From positions 434,001 through 498,000 of the forward strand of contig JAWNZC010000285.1 in assembly GCA_035771165.1 (NCBI GenBank): a stretch of DNA of 64,000 nucleotides, in the 5' to 3' direction. Positions 1 to 9,519 of this stretch are shown one piece after another. Position numbers and translations under genes: made by a program. The stretch comes from Paragorgia papillata (lineage: Eukaryota; Cnidaria; Anthozoa; Scleralcyonacea; Coralliidae). The notes under the pieces are model-generated. The model worked only from the letters and a program-made list of their open reading frames with translations. It did no database searches and had not been told where the DNA came from. Numbering within the stretch: the stretch's first letter is position 1; each line of letters begins with the position of its first letter.

Positions 1-1
1 G

Positions 2-193
2 GAAGGCAATGTTCAAATAGGGTGGACAAACAAAACAGTCAAAAATTACACAAAGGTTTCCAACTGCAAAAAATCGTCATCTGTGGATTCTTTTACACAA
101 AATAAAATAAATGATGACAATGATAACAAAAATCCAAAACTGGTATCAACAAATTCAACGGCAGAGAATGGAAAGGAGAAACTTAATCCTTGA
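2..193 (+). CDS. 3' end of an unidentified gene, start outside window
   Basis: An open frame enters from the left edge and stops at TGA 191-193. About 63 residues are visible. They are polar, rich in Asn, Lys and Ser, and show no motif I recognise. The frame lies in the same AT-rich block and on the same strand as the next three genes, so I infer it is the C-terminal end of another protein of that replicon-like unit. It could also be a chance open frame, because only 64 codons are seen. Confidence 0.35.
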   Translation, partial: EGNVQIGWTNKTVKNYTKVSNCKKSSSVDSFTQNKINDDNDNKNPKLVSTNSTAENGKEKLNP

Positions 194-307
194 GAAAAAG
201 TGGGTTCAAAAGGAAAAAGATCGATGGGTGCACAACAATGTAAGAAATGAACATTATTATTGAAATTGAATTTAAAAAACTAATAATAAAAGGTATAACA
301 AAAGACA

Positions 308-784
308 ATGAACAGTATAACAGAAATAACTATCAAATTTCAGGACCAAAACGAAGAACCCCAAACCAAAGAAAAACTGGATGAAGAAATAAAACTTTTA
401 CAAGGAGAACTACAGAAAAAACTGAAAGAACGAGACCATCAATACGGAATTTGCAAACCAACTTACCGAAAAGATTTAGTTAGCATGGCAGTGCAAAGAG
501 GAATCAAATACCCAACCAGACTAACAAAAAAAACTCTTTGCGAGAAACTTAACATCCCAAATATTCCAAACTTTTCCGGTGGTAACAACCCAAATTTCCC
601 AGACCTAACACCCGTTAAAATTTTGTTTACAGCCTTGGATGATAATGATGAAATAGAGTTCGAAAGTATGAGCAAAGCAGCCACTGCTTTAAAAAAAAAA
701 AGTCTTGACACTGTTGATTACTATATCATAAACAAAACAGCTATCCTGTACAATGGAAAACTCTGGACTGTAAGTAGAAAGTAA
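308..784 (+). CDS. small SAP/NUMOD1-like putative DNA-binding protein (copy 1)
   Basis: 158 residues. Residues about 10-45 are Glu/Lys/Gln-rich and probably coiled coil. Residues about 55-88 look like a SAP/HeH-type two-helix module, ending in the pattern LCEKLNIP. Residues about 102-158 resemble the NUMOD1/IENR1 helix-turn-helix found next to homing-type nucleases: IEFESMSKAATALKK, a spacer, then YNGKLWTVS. The next gene repeats the same two-module layout, so the pair are paralogues. No nuclease core is visible. I infer a DNA-binding accessory protein of the element carrying the downstream DNA polymerase. The family assignment is by eye only. The start is the first ATG after a short AT-rich leader. 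Confidence 0.6.
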   Translation: MNSITEITIKFQDQNEEPQTKEKLDEEIKLLQGELQKKLKERDHQYGICKPTYRKDLVSMAVQRGIKYPTRLTKKTLCEKLNIPNIPNFSGGNNPNFPDLTPVKILFTALDDNDEIEFESMSKAATALKKKSLDTVDYYIINKTAILYNGKLWTVSRK

Positions 785-809
785 AAAAATATGTCAAACT
801 AAAAACCAA

Positions 810-838
810 AAATCTCTTATTCCAAAAATAAGAAATTT
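810..838. terminator. intergenic hairpin after copy 1
   Basis: A 12-bp stem with one mismatch (AAATCTCTTATT pairing with AATAAGAAATTT) and a 5-nt loop lies in the 79-bp gap between the two small genes. Comparable hairpins follow the next gene and the polymerase gene. I infer a transcript 3'-end signal, by analogy with hairpin-guided polyadenylation in some large DNA viruses. Confidence 0.45.
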
Positions 839-863
839 TAAAAGAAAACCACTATAATAAACA

Positions 864-1268
864 ATGACAACCCTTAAAGAAATGTTTGGAAAAAGAATGC
901 AAGAAAGAACAGCTGCAAATAACAGACTTCAAACAATACGAGAGGAAAATTTATCGTCACTTAAAGAACTCAGAGAAATAGGTAAAAAACTTGGTGTCAA
1001 AGGCTCTCATAGTCTTAACACAGAAACACTTTGTCAAAAACTTGGCATCCCATTAGTTAAAAATGAAGTTTTCGATAAACACCACAGAAATGTAATTAGA
1101 ACACCAGTTAAAATAACGTTTACTTCTGCTGCTGGTGAGAAAATAGAGTTCCCAAGCATTTACAAAGCTGGTCTAAGTTTAAACAAAAACCCAAGTTGCA
1201 TCCCTTTTTACATTAAAAAAAACAAGGAAGTTTCGTACAACGGTAAATTATGGTCAGTTAGTCGTTAA
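864..1268 (+). CDS. small SAP/NUMOD1-like putative DNA-binding protein (copy 2)
   Basis: 134 residues, paralogous to the preceding gene. The N-terminal 35 residues are charged and probably helical. Residues about 36-63 form a SAP-like helix pair (LKELREIGKKLGVKG, then LCQKLGIP). Residues about 77-134 form the NUMOD1-like module (IEFPSIYKAGLSLNK, then YNGKLWSVS). The shared TPVKI lead-in and closing LW-VSR pattern make common ancestry clear, although most other positions differ, so the duplication is old. The ATG sits just after an AATAAA-like AT-rich stretch, as in the other genes of the block. The function is inferred to be DNA binding. No catalytic motif is seen. Confidence 0.6.
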   Translation: MTTLKEMFGKRMQERTAANNRLQTIREENLSSLKELREIGKKLGVKGSHSLNTETLCQKLGIPLVKNEVFDKHHRNVIRTPVKITFTSAAGEKIEFPSIYKAGLSLNKNPSCIPFYIKKNKEVSYNGKLWSVSR

Positions 1269-1346
1269 AAATTTTTTAAAACCACATACATAAACAGGTC
1301 ATTAGTGTAACTTCTCAAAAGCATTTTCTTGTCATTCCTTTTTAAC

Positions 1347-1372
1347 ATTTCTATCCAAAGTTGGATAGAAAT
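1347..1372. terminator. perfect intergenic hairpin before the polymerase gene
   Basis: ATTTCTATCC and GGATAGAAAT form a perfect 10-bp stem around a 6-nt loop, about 80 bp after the stop of the second small gene and about 80 bp before the polymerase ATG. It occupies the same relative place as the hairpin at 810-838. Confidence 0.5.
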
Positions 1373-1450
1373 TTCTTCATGAAGTTTTTAAAAAAGAAGT
1401 TTTTGGTTTAAAGAAATAATTTTAAATTTTTTTCATACACTAATAAAGGA

Positions 1451-4400
1451 ATGACGAAACAAACTAATGACCCTAAATTATTAAAAATTCGCGAAGATGC
1501 TCGCCTTAGAAAACAGAGGCAGCTACAACGCGATAAGGAGATGAAACCCTTTAAACCCGAAAGACTTGCCATGCTCCAGGAAAAGCAAAAGGCAAAGGAA
1601 CTTAAGAATGAGCAAAAACTTATTAATCAACAAGACAGGTTAAATGATGACTTAATTAAGTTCCAACAAAAAACTTACAAAAAACTCCAGAAAAAGGAGC
1701 AACAAAAATGGGCGAGAGAGATCAGACAGGAAGAAGAGAGAAGAGACAAAATTAAGTGGGACAAGAAGTGGAAGGGAGCTGGCAAAAAACTTACCAGAAC
1801 CAGACAAATTCTTGGTAACAAACTCTCAAAAATCTTCAAAAGAAAGACCAAAGCCAACAGAAAAATCCGGGAAACAGAGCCCATATTGATCAAAGATTTT
1901 GCAGACAGAAAGGCAGCTTTGTACGAAATTTCGGGACAAAATTACAAAGATCCAATAGTGTTTTTGGAACAAACAACAGCAGCTGTTGAAAAACTTGTTA
2001 ATGGGATCGAAAATTCTAAAAAAGTCAAAACAACACTCATCTGTAAACTTGTCCACTACGATTATGTGGAAGGATTGGAAGAAGTGGATCTCTTCTACTT
2101 TACCTCCCACATGAAGGCAATGACGACAGAGGAAGACGTCACGGAGCTGTACAAGGAAGCAAAAAGAGAGATGTTGGAAAATTTAGCAGCTCATCAGAAA
2201 AAGGGATCTGGGTGGTCAATAAGATCAGTTGAATCTCTACACATTTCAATAACAAAGTACAAACCCTTAAATGGTAAGAGATTTAAAGAATTACCAAAAT
2301 GTATTAAGGACAAAAAAGCAATCATTAACCCACAAAATACCAGAGATGAGTACTGCTTTTTGTATGCTGTTGCCATCGCACAAACTTTAAAGGAAGAATC
2401 AGACGCCAAAAAGCTTGGAACATTGCCAATATCCATAAAATTAATGGTGGAAGAATATGACGTCACGGACTTAACTTTCCCCGTCAAAATTAAAGAAATA
2501 TCCAAGTTTGAAAAGCTTAACAAAATAGGTGTAAATGTTTTGTCTTACGATGACGAAATTAAAAAGGTTTTCCAAATGCAAATATCAAGGTCCGAACATG
2601 ACAACAGAGTCAACTTATTTTGGTGGAATGATCATTACAGTGCTATCAAGGACAAGGGGAAACTTCTAACAGACCAAAATGATAACCACCAACACAAAAA
2701 GTTCTTCTGCGACTTCTGTTTGAATCCCTTCAAAACAGAGGAAATTCTAAATGAGCACGAAACTATTTGTAGAACCCATGACGCCCAAATTCAAGAATAT
2801 CCAAAAGAAGGTGTTGACAACATCATGGGATGGGGTGGCAAAGATTTTAAGAAAACCCAGGATGTGCCTTTCATCATAGTGGCAGATTTTGAGTGTATGC
2901 TGAAACCCTTGAAAACCAGGGATAACGACGAAGGGAAAAGTTACACACAAAAGTACCAAGAACACATACCAGTCAGCTATGGTTTCAACATTATTTGTTC
3001 TGATCCATCTGTGTTTCCTGGAAAATATGTGAGCTATACAAAGCAGTATGATTTTCAAGATATCGGTCAAATGTTTGTTGAGAGTCTTGAAAAAGAAGCC
3101 AAAAAGATTTGGCATAACTATTTAAAGGAGCCAAAGAAAATTATTATGACAGCAGATGATGAGAAAAACTTTCAAAATGCAACGACTTGTTATGTTTGTG
3201 GAGGGGAGTTTGTCAACAAAAAACTTAAAGATTTGGATCCAAGGAGTTTGTGGAAGGCAAGTAAAAACACTGCAAAATCCAAAGTTAGGGACCATGACCA
3301 TTTAAATGGTAAATACCGAGGTGCCGCCCACAACGACTGTAATTATTCCATGACAAGTGCGAGACACATACCAGTTTTGTTCCATAATTTTAGTGGGTAT
3401 GATAGTCATTTAATTGCAAAATATTTGGGACTGTCAAATGGAAAACTTGGTTGTATTGCGAAAACCGAAGAGGAGTATATCAGTGTTAACAAAAAACTTT
3501 GGATGGATGGTGGTTTCAAAAAAAATGACAAAGGGGTAACAGTTAAAAAATGGGTTCCTTTGGAGTTAAGGTTTTTGGACTCGCTAAAATTCATGTCAAG
3601 TTCTTTGGCAACATTAATGTCAAACTTACCAAATGACGAGTTCCACTACACTGAAAACGGTTTCAAGGATCATCCAAAAGAAAATGTGGACCTGTTAAAA
3701 CAAAAAGGAGTGTTCCCTTATGAATTTTTAGACAGTCTGAAAAAGTTGGACTGTAAGGAATATCCACCACACGAAAAGTTCCATTCCAGACTAACAGGTA
3801 AAAATGTAAGCATTGAAGATTACAACCACGGTCAAAATGTTTGGGAGAAGTTTGGGTGCAAAAGTTTAAAAGATTACATGGAACTGTACCAAAAAACTGA
3901 CGTTCTTGGACTCTCAGATGTAATCCAAAGTTTCAGAAAAATGTGCAAAGAAACATACAAACTTGACCCTATGTGGTACTACACAACTCCAGGATTGGCT
4001 TGGGATGCTCTGCTGAAAATGACGGGTCAAAAACTGGAGCTTTTAACAGACCCCGACATGTATCTTATGATCGAAAAAGGCATTCGTGGTGGGATCTCTA
4101 CAATTACTCACCGATATGCAGAAGCCAACAACAAGTACATGGATGAGTACGATCCAGAAAAAGAAAGTGTTTTCATTCAATACTTGGACAAAAACAACTT
4201 ATATGGTCATTCAATGATTCAACCATTACCAGTTGGCGGTTTTGGATGGGTTCCAGAGAAAGAGTTGCCAAACTGGAAAAAATATTTGTCAACAGAAGGG
4301 AAGGGCTGTTTTTTAGAAGTGGATCTGGAGTATCCAAAGGAGCTGCATGACTTGCACAATGAAATGCCATTTGCAGCAGAAAGAATGATGATTGACAAAG

Positions 4401-5416
4401 TGGAAAAGTTGGTACCAAATTTAAATGATAAGAAAAAATTTGTGGTCCACTACGAAGCCCTTGAACAGATTTTGGAGCATGGTTTAAAGTTAACAAAAAT
4501 TCATCGGGGAATTTCATTTACAGAAAAAGCTTGGATGAAAACATATATCGAACTAAACACAAAGCTAAGGACAGCTGCCAAGAACGACTTCGAAAAGGAT
4601 TTTTATAAACTTATGAATAACTCCCCGTTTGGAAAGACCATGGAAAACGTCAGAAACAGGATTGACGTCAGACTGGTTTCATTTGATGATCAGGTTGAAA
4701 AATTAGCAAAAAAAACAAATTACAAAGGCATCAGTATATTTGCCGATTGCTTGGCAGCTGTGCATATGAGAAAAACCAGAGTCAAACTAAACAAGCCCAT
4801 ATATTGTGGGGCGGCTATACTAGACAAAAGTAAAATAACCATGTATGATTTTAACTACAAATACATTAAACCAAAATATGGAGATAGAGCAAAGTTACTA
4901 TTTACAGACACAGATTCCTTGTGTTACGAAATTAAAACTGATGACTTCTTTAAAGACATTGCAGATGATGTCAAAACCATGTTTGACACTTCAAACTTCC
5001 CTGAAAACCACCCAAGTGGTATTAAAAGAGAAAACAAAAAAGTCCTTGGGATGATGAAGTCAGAAACCGGTGCTGATCAAATTTCAAAATTTGTGGGTTT
5101 AAGGTCGAAAGCATATGCAATTAAAATGTCCAAAGAAAGAAATTCTGAAACTGGGTTAATGGAAGAAAGGGAGGACAAAAAGTGCAAAGGGATTGCAAAA
5201 AGCGTCATTAACAACGACATTAAATTTGACGATTATGTAGAATGTCTGTCAACTGGGAAAAACATACTAAAAGGGATGAATACTTTTAGAAGTACAAACC
5301 ATACAATCCATACCATTCATGTTAACAAGATAGCACTAAATTCTGAGGATGACAAAAGGGTTATACTAGATGACAAAATAAGTACTTTGGCAATTGGTCA
5401 TTACAAAACTCGGTAA
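1451..5416 (+). CDS. protein-primed type family-B DNA polymerase (DNA_pol_B_2 family)
   Basis: One uninterrupted 1321-residue frame. Residues 1-130 are basic and coiled-coil-like. Around 294-310 a YCF-containing segment resembles the N-terminal conserved block of Polinton/adintovirus-type polymerases. A C2H2 finger lies near 419-441. The 3'-5' exonuclease motifs are visible: DFEC (about 480), NFSGYDS (about 646) and YQKTDVLGLSD (about 815). Between Exo I and Exo II sits a Cys/His treble-clef-like insert (CYVCGGEF, then VRDHDHLNGKYRGAAHNDC). Polymerase motifs follow: A (YLDKNNLYGHSM, about 912), B (KLMNNSPFGKTMEN, about 1055), C (FTDTDSLCYE, about 1152) and KAYAIKM near 1220. All key acidic residues look intact. 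This family copies linear DNA from a terminal protein in Polintons, adintoviruses and linear plasmids. No integrase or capsid gene is in the window, so the element type is open. Confidence 0.9.
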   Translation: MTKQTNDPKLLKIREDARLRKQRQLQRDKEMKPFKPERLAMLQEKQKAKELKNEQKLINQQDRLNDDLIKFQQKTYKKLQKKEQQKWAREIRQEEERRDKIKWDKKWKGAGKKLTRTRQILGNKLSKIFKRKTKANRKIRETEPILIKDFADRKAALYEISGQNYKDPIVFLEQTTAAVEKLVNGIENSKKVKTTLICKLVHYDYVEGLEEVDLFYFTSHMKAMTTEEDVTELYKEAKREMLENLAAHQKKGSGWSIRSVESLHISITKYKPLNGKRFKELPKCIKDKKAIINPQNTRDEYCFLYAVAIAQTLKEESDAKKLGTLPISIKLMVEEYDVTDLTFPVKIKEISKFEKLNKIGVNVLSYDDEIKKVFQMQISRSEHDNRVNLFWWNDHYSAIKDKGKLLTDQNDNHQHKKFFCDFCLNPFKTEEILNEHETICRTHDAQIQEYPKEGVDNIMGWGGKDFKKTQDVPFIIVADFECMLKPLKTRDNDEGKSYTQKYQEHIPVSYGFNIICSDPSVFPGKYVSYTKQYDFQDIGQMFVESLEKEAKKIWHNYLKEPKKIIMTADDEKNFQNATTCYVCGGEFVNKKLKDLDPRSLWKASKNTAKSKVRDHDHLNGKYRGAAHNDCNYSMTSARHIPVLFHNFSGYDSHLIAKYLGLSNGKLGCIAKTEEEYISVNKKLWMDGGFKKNDKGVTVKKWVPLELRFLDSLKFMSSSLATLMSNLPNDEFHYTENGFKDHPKENVDLLKQKGVFPYEFLDSLKKLDCKEYPPHEKFHSRLTGKNVSIEDYNHGQNVWEKFGCKSLKDYMELYQKTDVLGLSDVIQSFRKMCKETYKLDPMWYYTTPGLAWDALLKMTGQKLELLTDPDMYLMIEKGIRGGISTITHRYAEANNKYMDEYDPEKESVFIQYLDKNNLYGHSMIQPLPVGGFGWVPEKELPNWKKYLSTEGKGCFLEVDLEYPKELHDLHNEMPFAAERMMIDKVEKLVPNLNDKKKFVVHYEALEQILEHGLKLTKIHRGISFTEKAWMKTYIELNTKLRTAAKNDFEKDFYKLMNNSPFGKTMENVRNRIDVRLVSFDDQVEKLAKKTNYKGISIFADCLAAVHMRKTRVKLNKPIYCGAAILDKSKITMYDFNYKYIKPKYGDRAKLLFTDTDSLCYEIKTDDFFKDIADDVKTMFDTSNFPENHPSGIKRENKKVLGMMKSETGADQISKFVGLRSKAYAIKMSKERNSETGLMEEREDKKCKGIAKSVINNDIKFDDYVECLSTGKNILKGMNTFRSTNHTIHTIHVNKIALNSEDDKRVILDDKISTLAIGHYKTR

Positions 5417-5426
5417 ATTAAGTTTA

Positions 5427-5456
5427 AAATTTGTATTCGGATAAGAATACAGATTT
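5427..5456. terminator. hairpin between convergent polymerase and zinc-finger genes
   Basis: AAATTTGTATTC pairs with GAATACAGATTT (12 bp including one G-T wobble) across a 6-nt loop. It lies between the polymerase stop and the stop of the opposite-strand zinc-finger gene, so one symmetric hairpin could end both transcripts. Confidence 0.5.
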
Positions 5457-5469
5457 TTGGGGGAGGGTT

Positions 5470-5721
5470 TCAGCGTTTTTTGTTATTTTTAATTTTTTTA
5501 TGGTGGGATTTTAGATGGTTATCTAGTTCCTTTTCTGTTTCAAAGTTTTCCAGACATTCAAAACATTGGTGTTGGATTTTATTTTTTTTATGTAAGATTC
5601 CATGTCTAACCCTATTATGCAATATCATTGCTGTTTCGGATTTGGTAACAAACTGACACTCCATACATTGCAAAATACATTGTCGATCATTGTGGACAAC
5701 TACTAGTTTCTTTCCAGGCAT
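5470..5721 (-). CDS. small two-finger C2H2 protein
   Basis: 83 residues on the minus strand, convergent with the polymerase gene 53 bp away. Two C2H2 fingers are visible: CMECQFVTK followed by HNRVRH, and CFECLENFETE followed by HLKSHH. The C-terminus is a short Lys/Asn tail. Its size suggests a regulatory or DNA-binding protein of the same mobile unit. The finger spacing is standard, so the fingers are probably real. It is not recognisably any named host gene. AT-rich DNA precedes its ATG. Confidence 0.7.
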   Translation of the reverse strand: MPGKKLVVVHNDRQCILQCMECQFVTKSETAMILHNRVRHGILHKKNKIQHQCFECLENFETEKELDNHLKSHHKKIKNNKKR

Positions 5722-5744
5722 TCTTATTTTTTTTAAATTTTAAA

Positions 5745-6185
5745 ACCCACCAAGAACGATTTTAAAAACTTGGCAGCCATCTTAGAAAAAACCATAACCC
5801 TTTCCAAACCCCAAACCCCAAAAACTTGGCAGCCATCTTAGAAAAAACTTGGCAACCATCTTAAAACCACCCCAAAAAAAAAAAACCCCCAAACCCAAAA
5901 ACTTGGCGGCCATTTTGGAAATTGTCCCAGGATCGGATGTCAAACTTTTTATCAAACCGGAAGTCCAAAAAAAAGTCCCAAAACCCTTTGCAAACCCCAA
6001 TCCCAAAAACTTGGCGGCCATTTTTAAAAAATTCCAAAACCCTTTGCGAAACCGGAAGTCAACCCAAGTCAAAATATTTTTAGAAATTGTCCCAGGATCG
6101 GATGTCAACCCAACCCAAAAAAATTCAGGAGGGGGTTGCAAATGCTTTTTAAAATGGTTTTGCAAATTGTCCCAGGATCGGCCTT
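5745..6185. repeat. short interspersed repeats flanking the polymerase unit
   Basis: The motif AACTTGGCGGCCATTTT (with A/G and C/T variants) recurs near 5767, 5824, 5846, 5901 and 6009. A second motif, ATTGTCCCAGGATCGGAT, recurs near 5920, 6087 and 6166. Short CCGGAAGTC copies lie between them. Open frames through this zone on both strands are by-products of the repetition. It begins just beyond the zinc-finger gene, so it could be a terminal or subterminal repeat of the polymerase-bearing element. Confidence 0.6.
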
Positions 6186-6570
6186 TTGACACTACTGACG
6201 TTGCTGGGCGTTCCTGACCGAATATTACAGTACCGCCCAGCGGCCCAGCATGAATAGATTTTTAGTTGTCAGCCACATTGCTGATTAGTCACTTGACTTC
6301 CAAAATGATTTTTACCAAGAGTCACAGTCTAACTGTACAATTACACAGTTTCAGAGAAGTTTTACATAACTACACTGCTTAATGATTGCTTCTGAGTTTT
6401 GTACTTTTTAACAAACACTTAATATGCGCCCGCTGCTCCGCAGGTTTTCTAGATGTGCGAACGCTACGTGCCTACGCTAATATTTGCGGAACTCAGTAGC
6501 CCGAGTGAACGCCCGATGCATCTTTTTTTGTTGTTTTGTTTTTTTTTGGTTTTTCTTGGGGGGGGGGGGG

Positions 6571-7344
6571 GTCCACAAAATGGCATTATTGCATCATCAC
6601 ACTGAGTCTATTATTTGAGATCAGTGGTTAATATACCGAATCATGTGTTGTGAGTCGCGCTCGAAACAAATTCTCTCTATATGGTCTTATATGAAGTACT
6701 CGTTTTCATGAAGCGATTTGGTGTAAACAACAAGAAGCTTAGCCTTATCTCGATCTTAATACTTTCAGTAGACTAGACAAAACCTATAGTGTTGAATTCG
6801 GAATTCAAATTCGAATTTTATATTTTAAACATATTTTAAAACACATTTCCAAATGTAATACGACACCTTGATGATAGCGGACTTGTAGACGACTAAATAT
6901 TAACATATCTAAACATATTTTTTGGCATTATTCGGTGCCTACCACCTGTTTCGTAGTTGTTGGACCAAGCAGCAAGGCGTTTAATACTAAAAAAACAGTA
7001 CGTATATGTTCTTTGATATTCTGTGGCTCTTTCTTGTATCTCTAGTCCTCAAGTCAAGGCTTTGACCTAATGTCAACACGGCATTTTTTCGCGTCTGTAA
7101 TATACTCGTCTATTCTGTCTTCATGGACAAACCTTGTCAGCACCATTACTGATCAACTACTGATGAATTCACCAATACCGTGAAAAACACCTTAACCCAA
7201 CTCGATCAAAGGCAAAGCTATCGCAAAGAAAGAAGTCGAAACATGCCTTACAGTTTTCGCAAGGCCTGGCCACAGTGGGCCTGGGTATATTATTTCTATG
7301 GCCTGGCCTGACGGGATGATGCAATAATTGCCATTTTGTGGAAC
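6571..7344. mobile_element. possible inverted-repeat (MITE-like) element, ~0.77 kb
   Basis: TCCACAAAATGGCATTATTG at the left end is matched in inverted orientation at 7315-7344, with about 27 of 29 bases shared. A run of G sits outside the left end and CCCGGG outside the right end. The interior is AT-rich with no supportable gene. No clear target duplication was found, so the ends are approximate. Confidence 0.45.
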
Positions 7345-7879
7345 CCGGGCTACTGGGCAATGGCGGAGGAGGACATGTTAGAAAGCTAGTTAGAAAGCGC
7401 ACTAACTTGTTTTACAAAGAACAATTTTTTTATTGACTACTATTATAAACTTACATGCATGGACAACCTAGATTGGGACAACATAGAATTCATATACTGA
7501 AAGCCATGATGACATTGCTTTAACTATATCTCGAACTATATGTACGGTATTGTGACATTTTGTTTACATATTACACTTTAATATTTCAGTTATTGTTAAT
7601 AAACTGTTTAGATGGTGTTCACAGATCTCACATAACGATATCTGAAGTCATTCATAGCATTATCAACAGCTCCTCATGCTATATATCAAGTTAGCATCAC
7701 CATGTTTAATTGTACATAATTTTGGCATTCTTACATATAACTTTGGTGTTCACATATACTGTATAACTTTGGCATTGATACATATACTTTTAGTATTTAT
7801 AAATTCATGCATACAGTTTTTGCATTAAAACATTATTTTTGCGGCTTTCATAGACAACTTGGTATTCACATTGGCATTA
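7345..7879. other. AT-rich spacer with degenerate ~30-bp repeats
   Basis: No gene is supportable. From about 7715 to 7870 a loose phrase resembling ACTTTGGCATTCACATATA recurs five or six times with heavy divergence. It leads directly into the ~150-bp satellite. Confidence 0.35.
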
Positions 7880-8850
7880 ATTGGGGTTAATACCAGTTAT
7901 GTCAATTAATTTTAATACCAGAGTAATAAATTGGTGGTTGACGGTTTCATAGTGCAACTCACAACTCCAACTGTGTTGCTGTTTGATTAATACCAGATAT
8001 ATCAATGTTATAAAGTCATTTAATACCAGTGTAATAAATTGGTGGTTGATGGTTTAATAGTCCAACTCACAAATCCAACTGTGTGGTTGTACAGGCCCTT
8101 TACTGCAGACACCAGTGTTAATTTGTTTGCTGTTTGATTAATACCAGATAAGTTGATGTTATAAAGTCATTTAATACCAGAGTAATAAATTAGTGGTTGA
8201 TGGTTTAATATTCCAACTCACAACTCCAACTGTGTGGTCGTAGAGGCCATTTACGTCAGACACCAGTGTTAATTTGTTTGCTCTTTCATTAATACCAGAT
8301 ATGTCAATGTTATAAAGTCATTTAATACCAGAGTAATAAATTGGTGGTTGATGGTTTAATAGTCCAACTCACAACTCCAACTGTGGTCGTAGAAGCCATT
8401 TACTTCAGACACCAGTGTTAATTTGTTTGATCTTTCATTAATACCAGATATCTCAATGTTATAAAGTCATTTAATACCAGAGTAATAAATTGGTGGTTGA
8501 CGGTTTAATAGTCCAACTCACAACTCCAACTGTGTGGTTGTAAAAGCCATTTACTTCAGACACCAGTGTTAATTTGTTTGCTCTTTCATTAATACCAGAT
8601 ATGTCAATGTTATAAAGTCATTTCACCAGAGTAATAAATTGGTGGTTGACGGTTTAATAGTCCAACTCACAACTCCGATTTTGTGGTTGTAGAAGCCATT
8701 TACTTCAGACGCCATGCAGTGTTAATTTGTTTGCTCTTTCATTAATACCAGATATGTCAATGTTATAAAGTCATTTAATATATATACCAGAGTAATAAAT
8801 TGGTGGTTGGTGCTGTAATGGTCCAACTCACAACTTCAACAGCATATCAA
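7880..8850. repeat. ~150-bp tandem satellite, about seven copies
   Basis: The phrase GTAATAAATTGGTGGTTGA occurs near 7924, 8031, 8182, 8333, 8482, 8631 and 8792. The spacing is mostly 149-151 bp, with a shorter first unit (107) and a longer last one (161). Units also share ACCAGTGTTAATTTGTTTG and TTAATACCAGATATGTCAA. It is non-coding. It lies just beyond the 3' side of the minus-strand Helentron, whose non-autonomous relatives (HINE/DINE-like) often carry internal ~150-bp tandem repeats, so a link is possible but unproven. Confidence 0.85.
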
Positions 8851-9519
8851 TATTGCTGAGGCTTTTCTTGATTCTACCAGATGTTTAGTTTTATCTAAAA
8901 TATGAAACAGAGAGAAAATAAGTGGGTTAAAAAGCAATTAAGCTATGGATGCATGGGAAGTTTGCAATATTAAAGGACATTTACATAGAGATTCAGTATA
9001 CTTTTTTACTTACATTAATTTGTTGTCCAATGGTTCAGGTTATCCAGTCCTTTTCAGGACAGAGGCACTGAGTATAGGTGCACCATCCCAAGTACAAGTG
9101 CAGTGTAACTGCACTAATTCAGACGTGGACCATTAGAAATCTTGGGAGAGGGGATAAAAAAATTATTTCTAAGCCTGACATTTTTCGTCCTATGTAAGCT
9201 CTGCAGGATTTGTTTTTGGACAATAAAGGCGTTATTTATTAAAGTTGTAAACAGTTTGCCAGTATTCTCTGTACATTGCCTGCAGGATTTTTTGATGACT
9301 TTCCCTTGCACAGGAATTGTCACCCCCTCCCTGCAAGATTTCCAATGGCCCACCCCTTATTGATAAATATGGTTTGTGAATATGGATCCATGGATCTCTG
9401 AGGAGACTATGTACATGGTGTAAGATAAACTTGCTTGATAACAATTGGCAGAAAGAATTGGATATCACTACATGTAATTAATATAATATTTGAATTAATG
9501 TGACAGACAAAATTATTCC
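8851..9519. other. unassigned spacer, probably containing the Helentron 3' end
   Basis: Short open frames here show no family signature. The minus-strand Helentron coding region ends at 9520, so its 3' terminus (short hairpin plus end motif) should lie in this stretch. I could not place it. Confidence 0.3.

Noticed and set aside
1..6200. A complete Polinton/adintovirus
   Set aside because: Only the polymerase is diagnostic. No integrase, ATPase, protease or capsid gene is in the window and no terminal repeats pair.
5782..6217. Open frames of 120-136 codons on both strands
   Set aside because: They arise from short repeated motifs, have no domain and overlap each other.
7880..8850. CRISPR-like regular array
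   Set aside because: Units of ~150 bp with no unique spacers, in an animal genome. It is a satellite. The same applies to 30000-31400.
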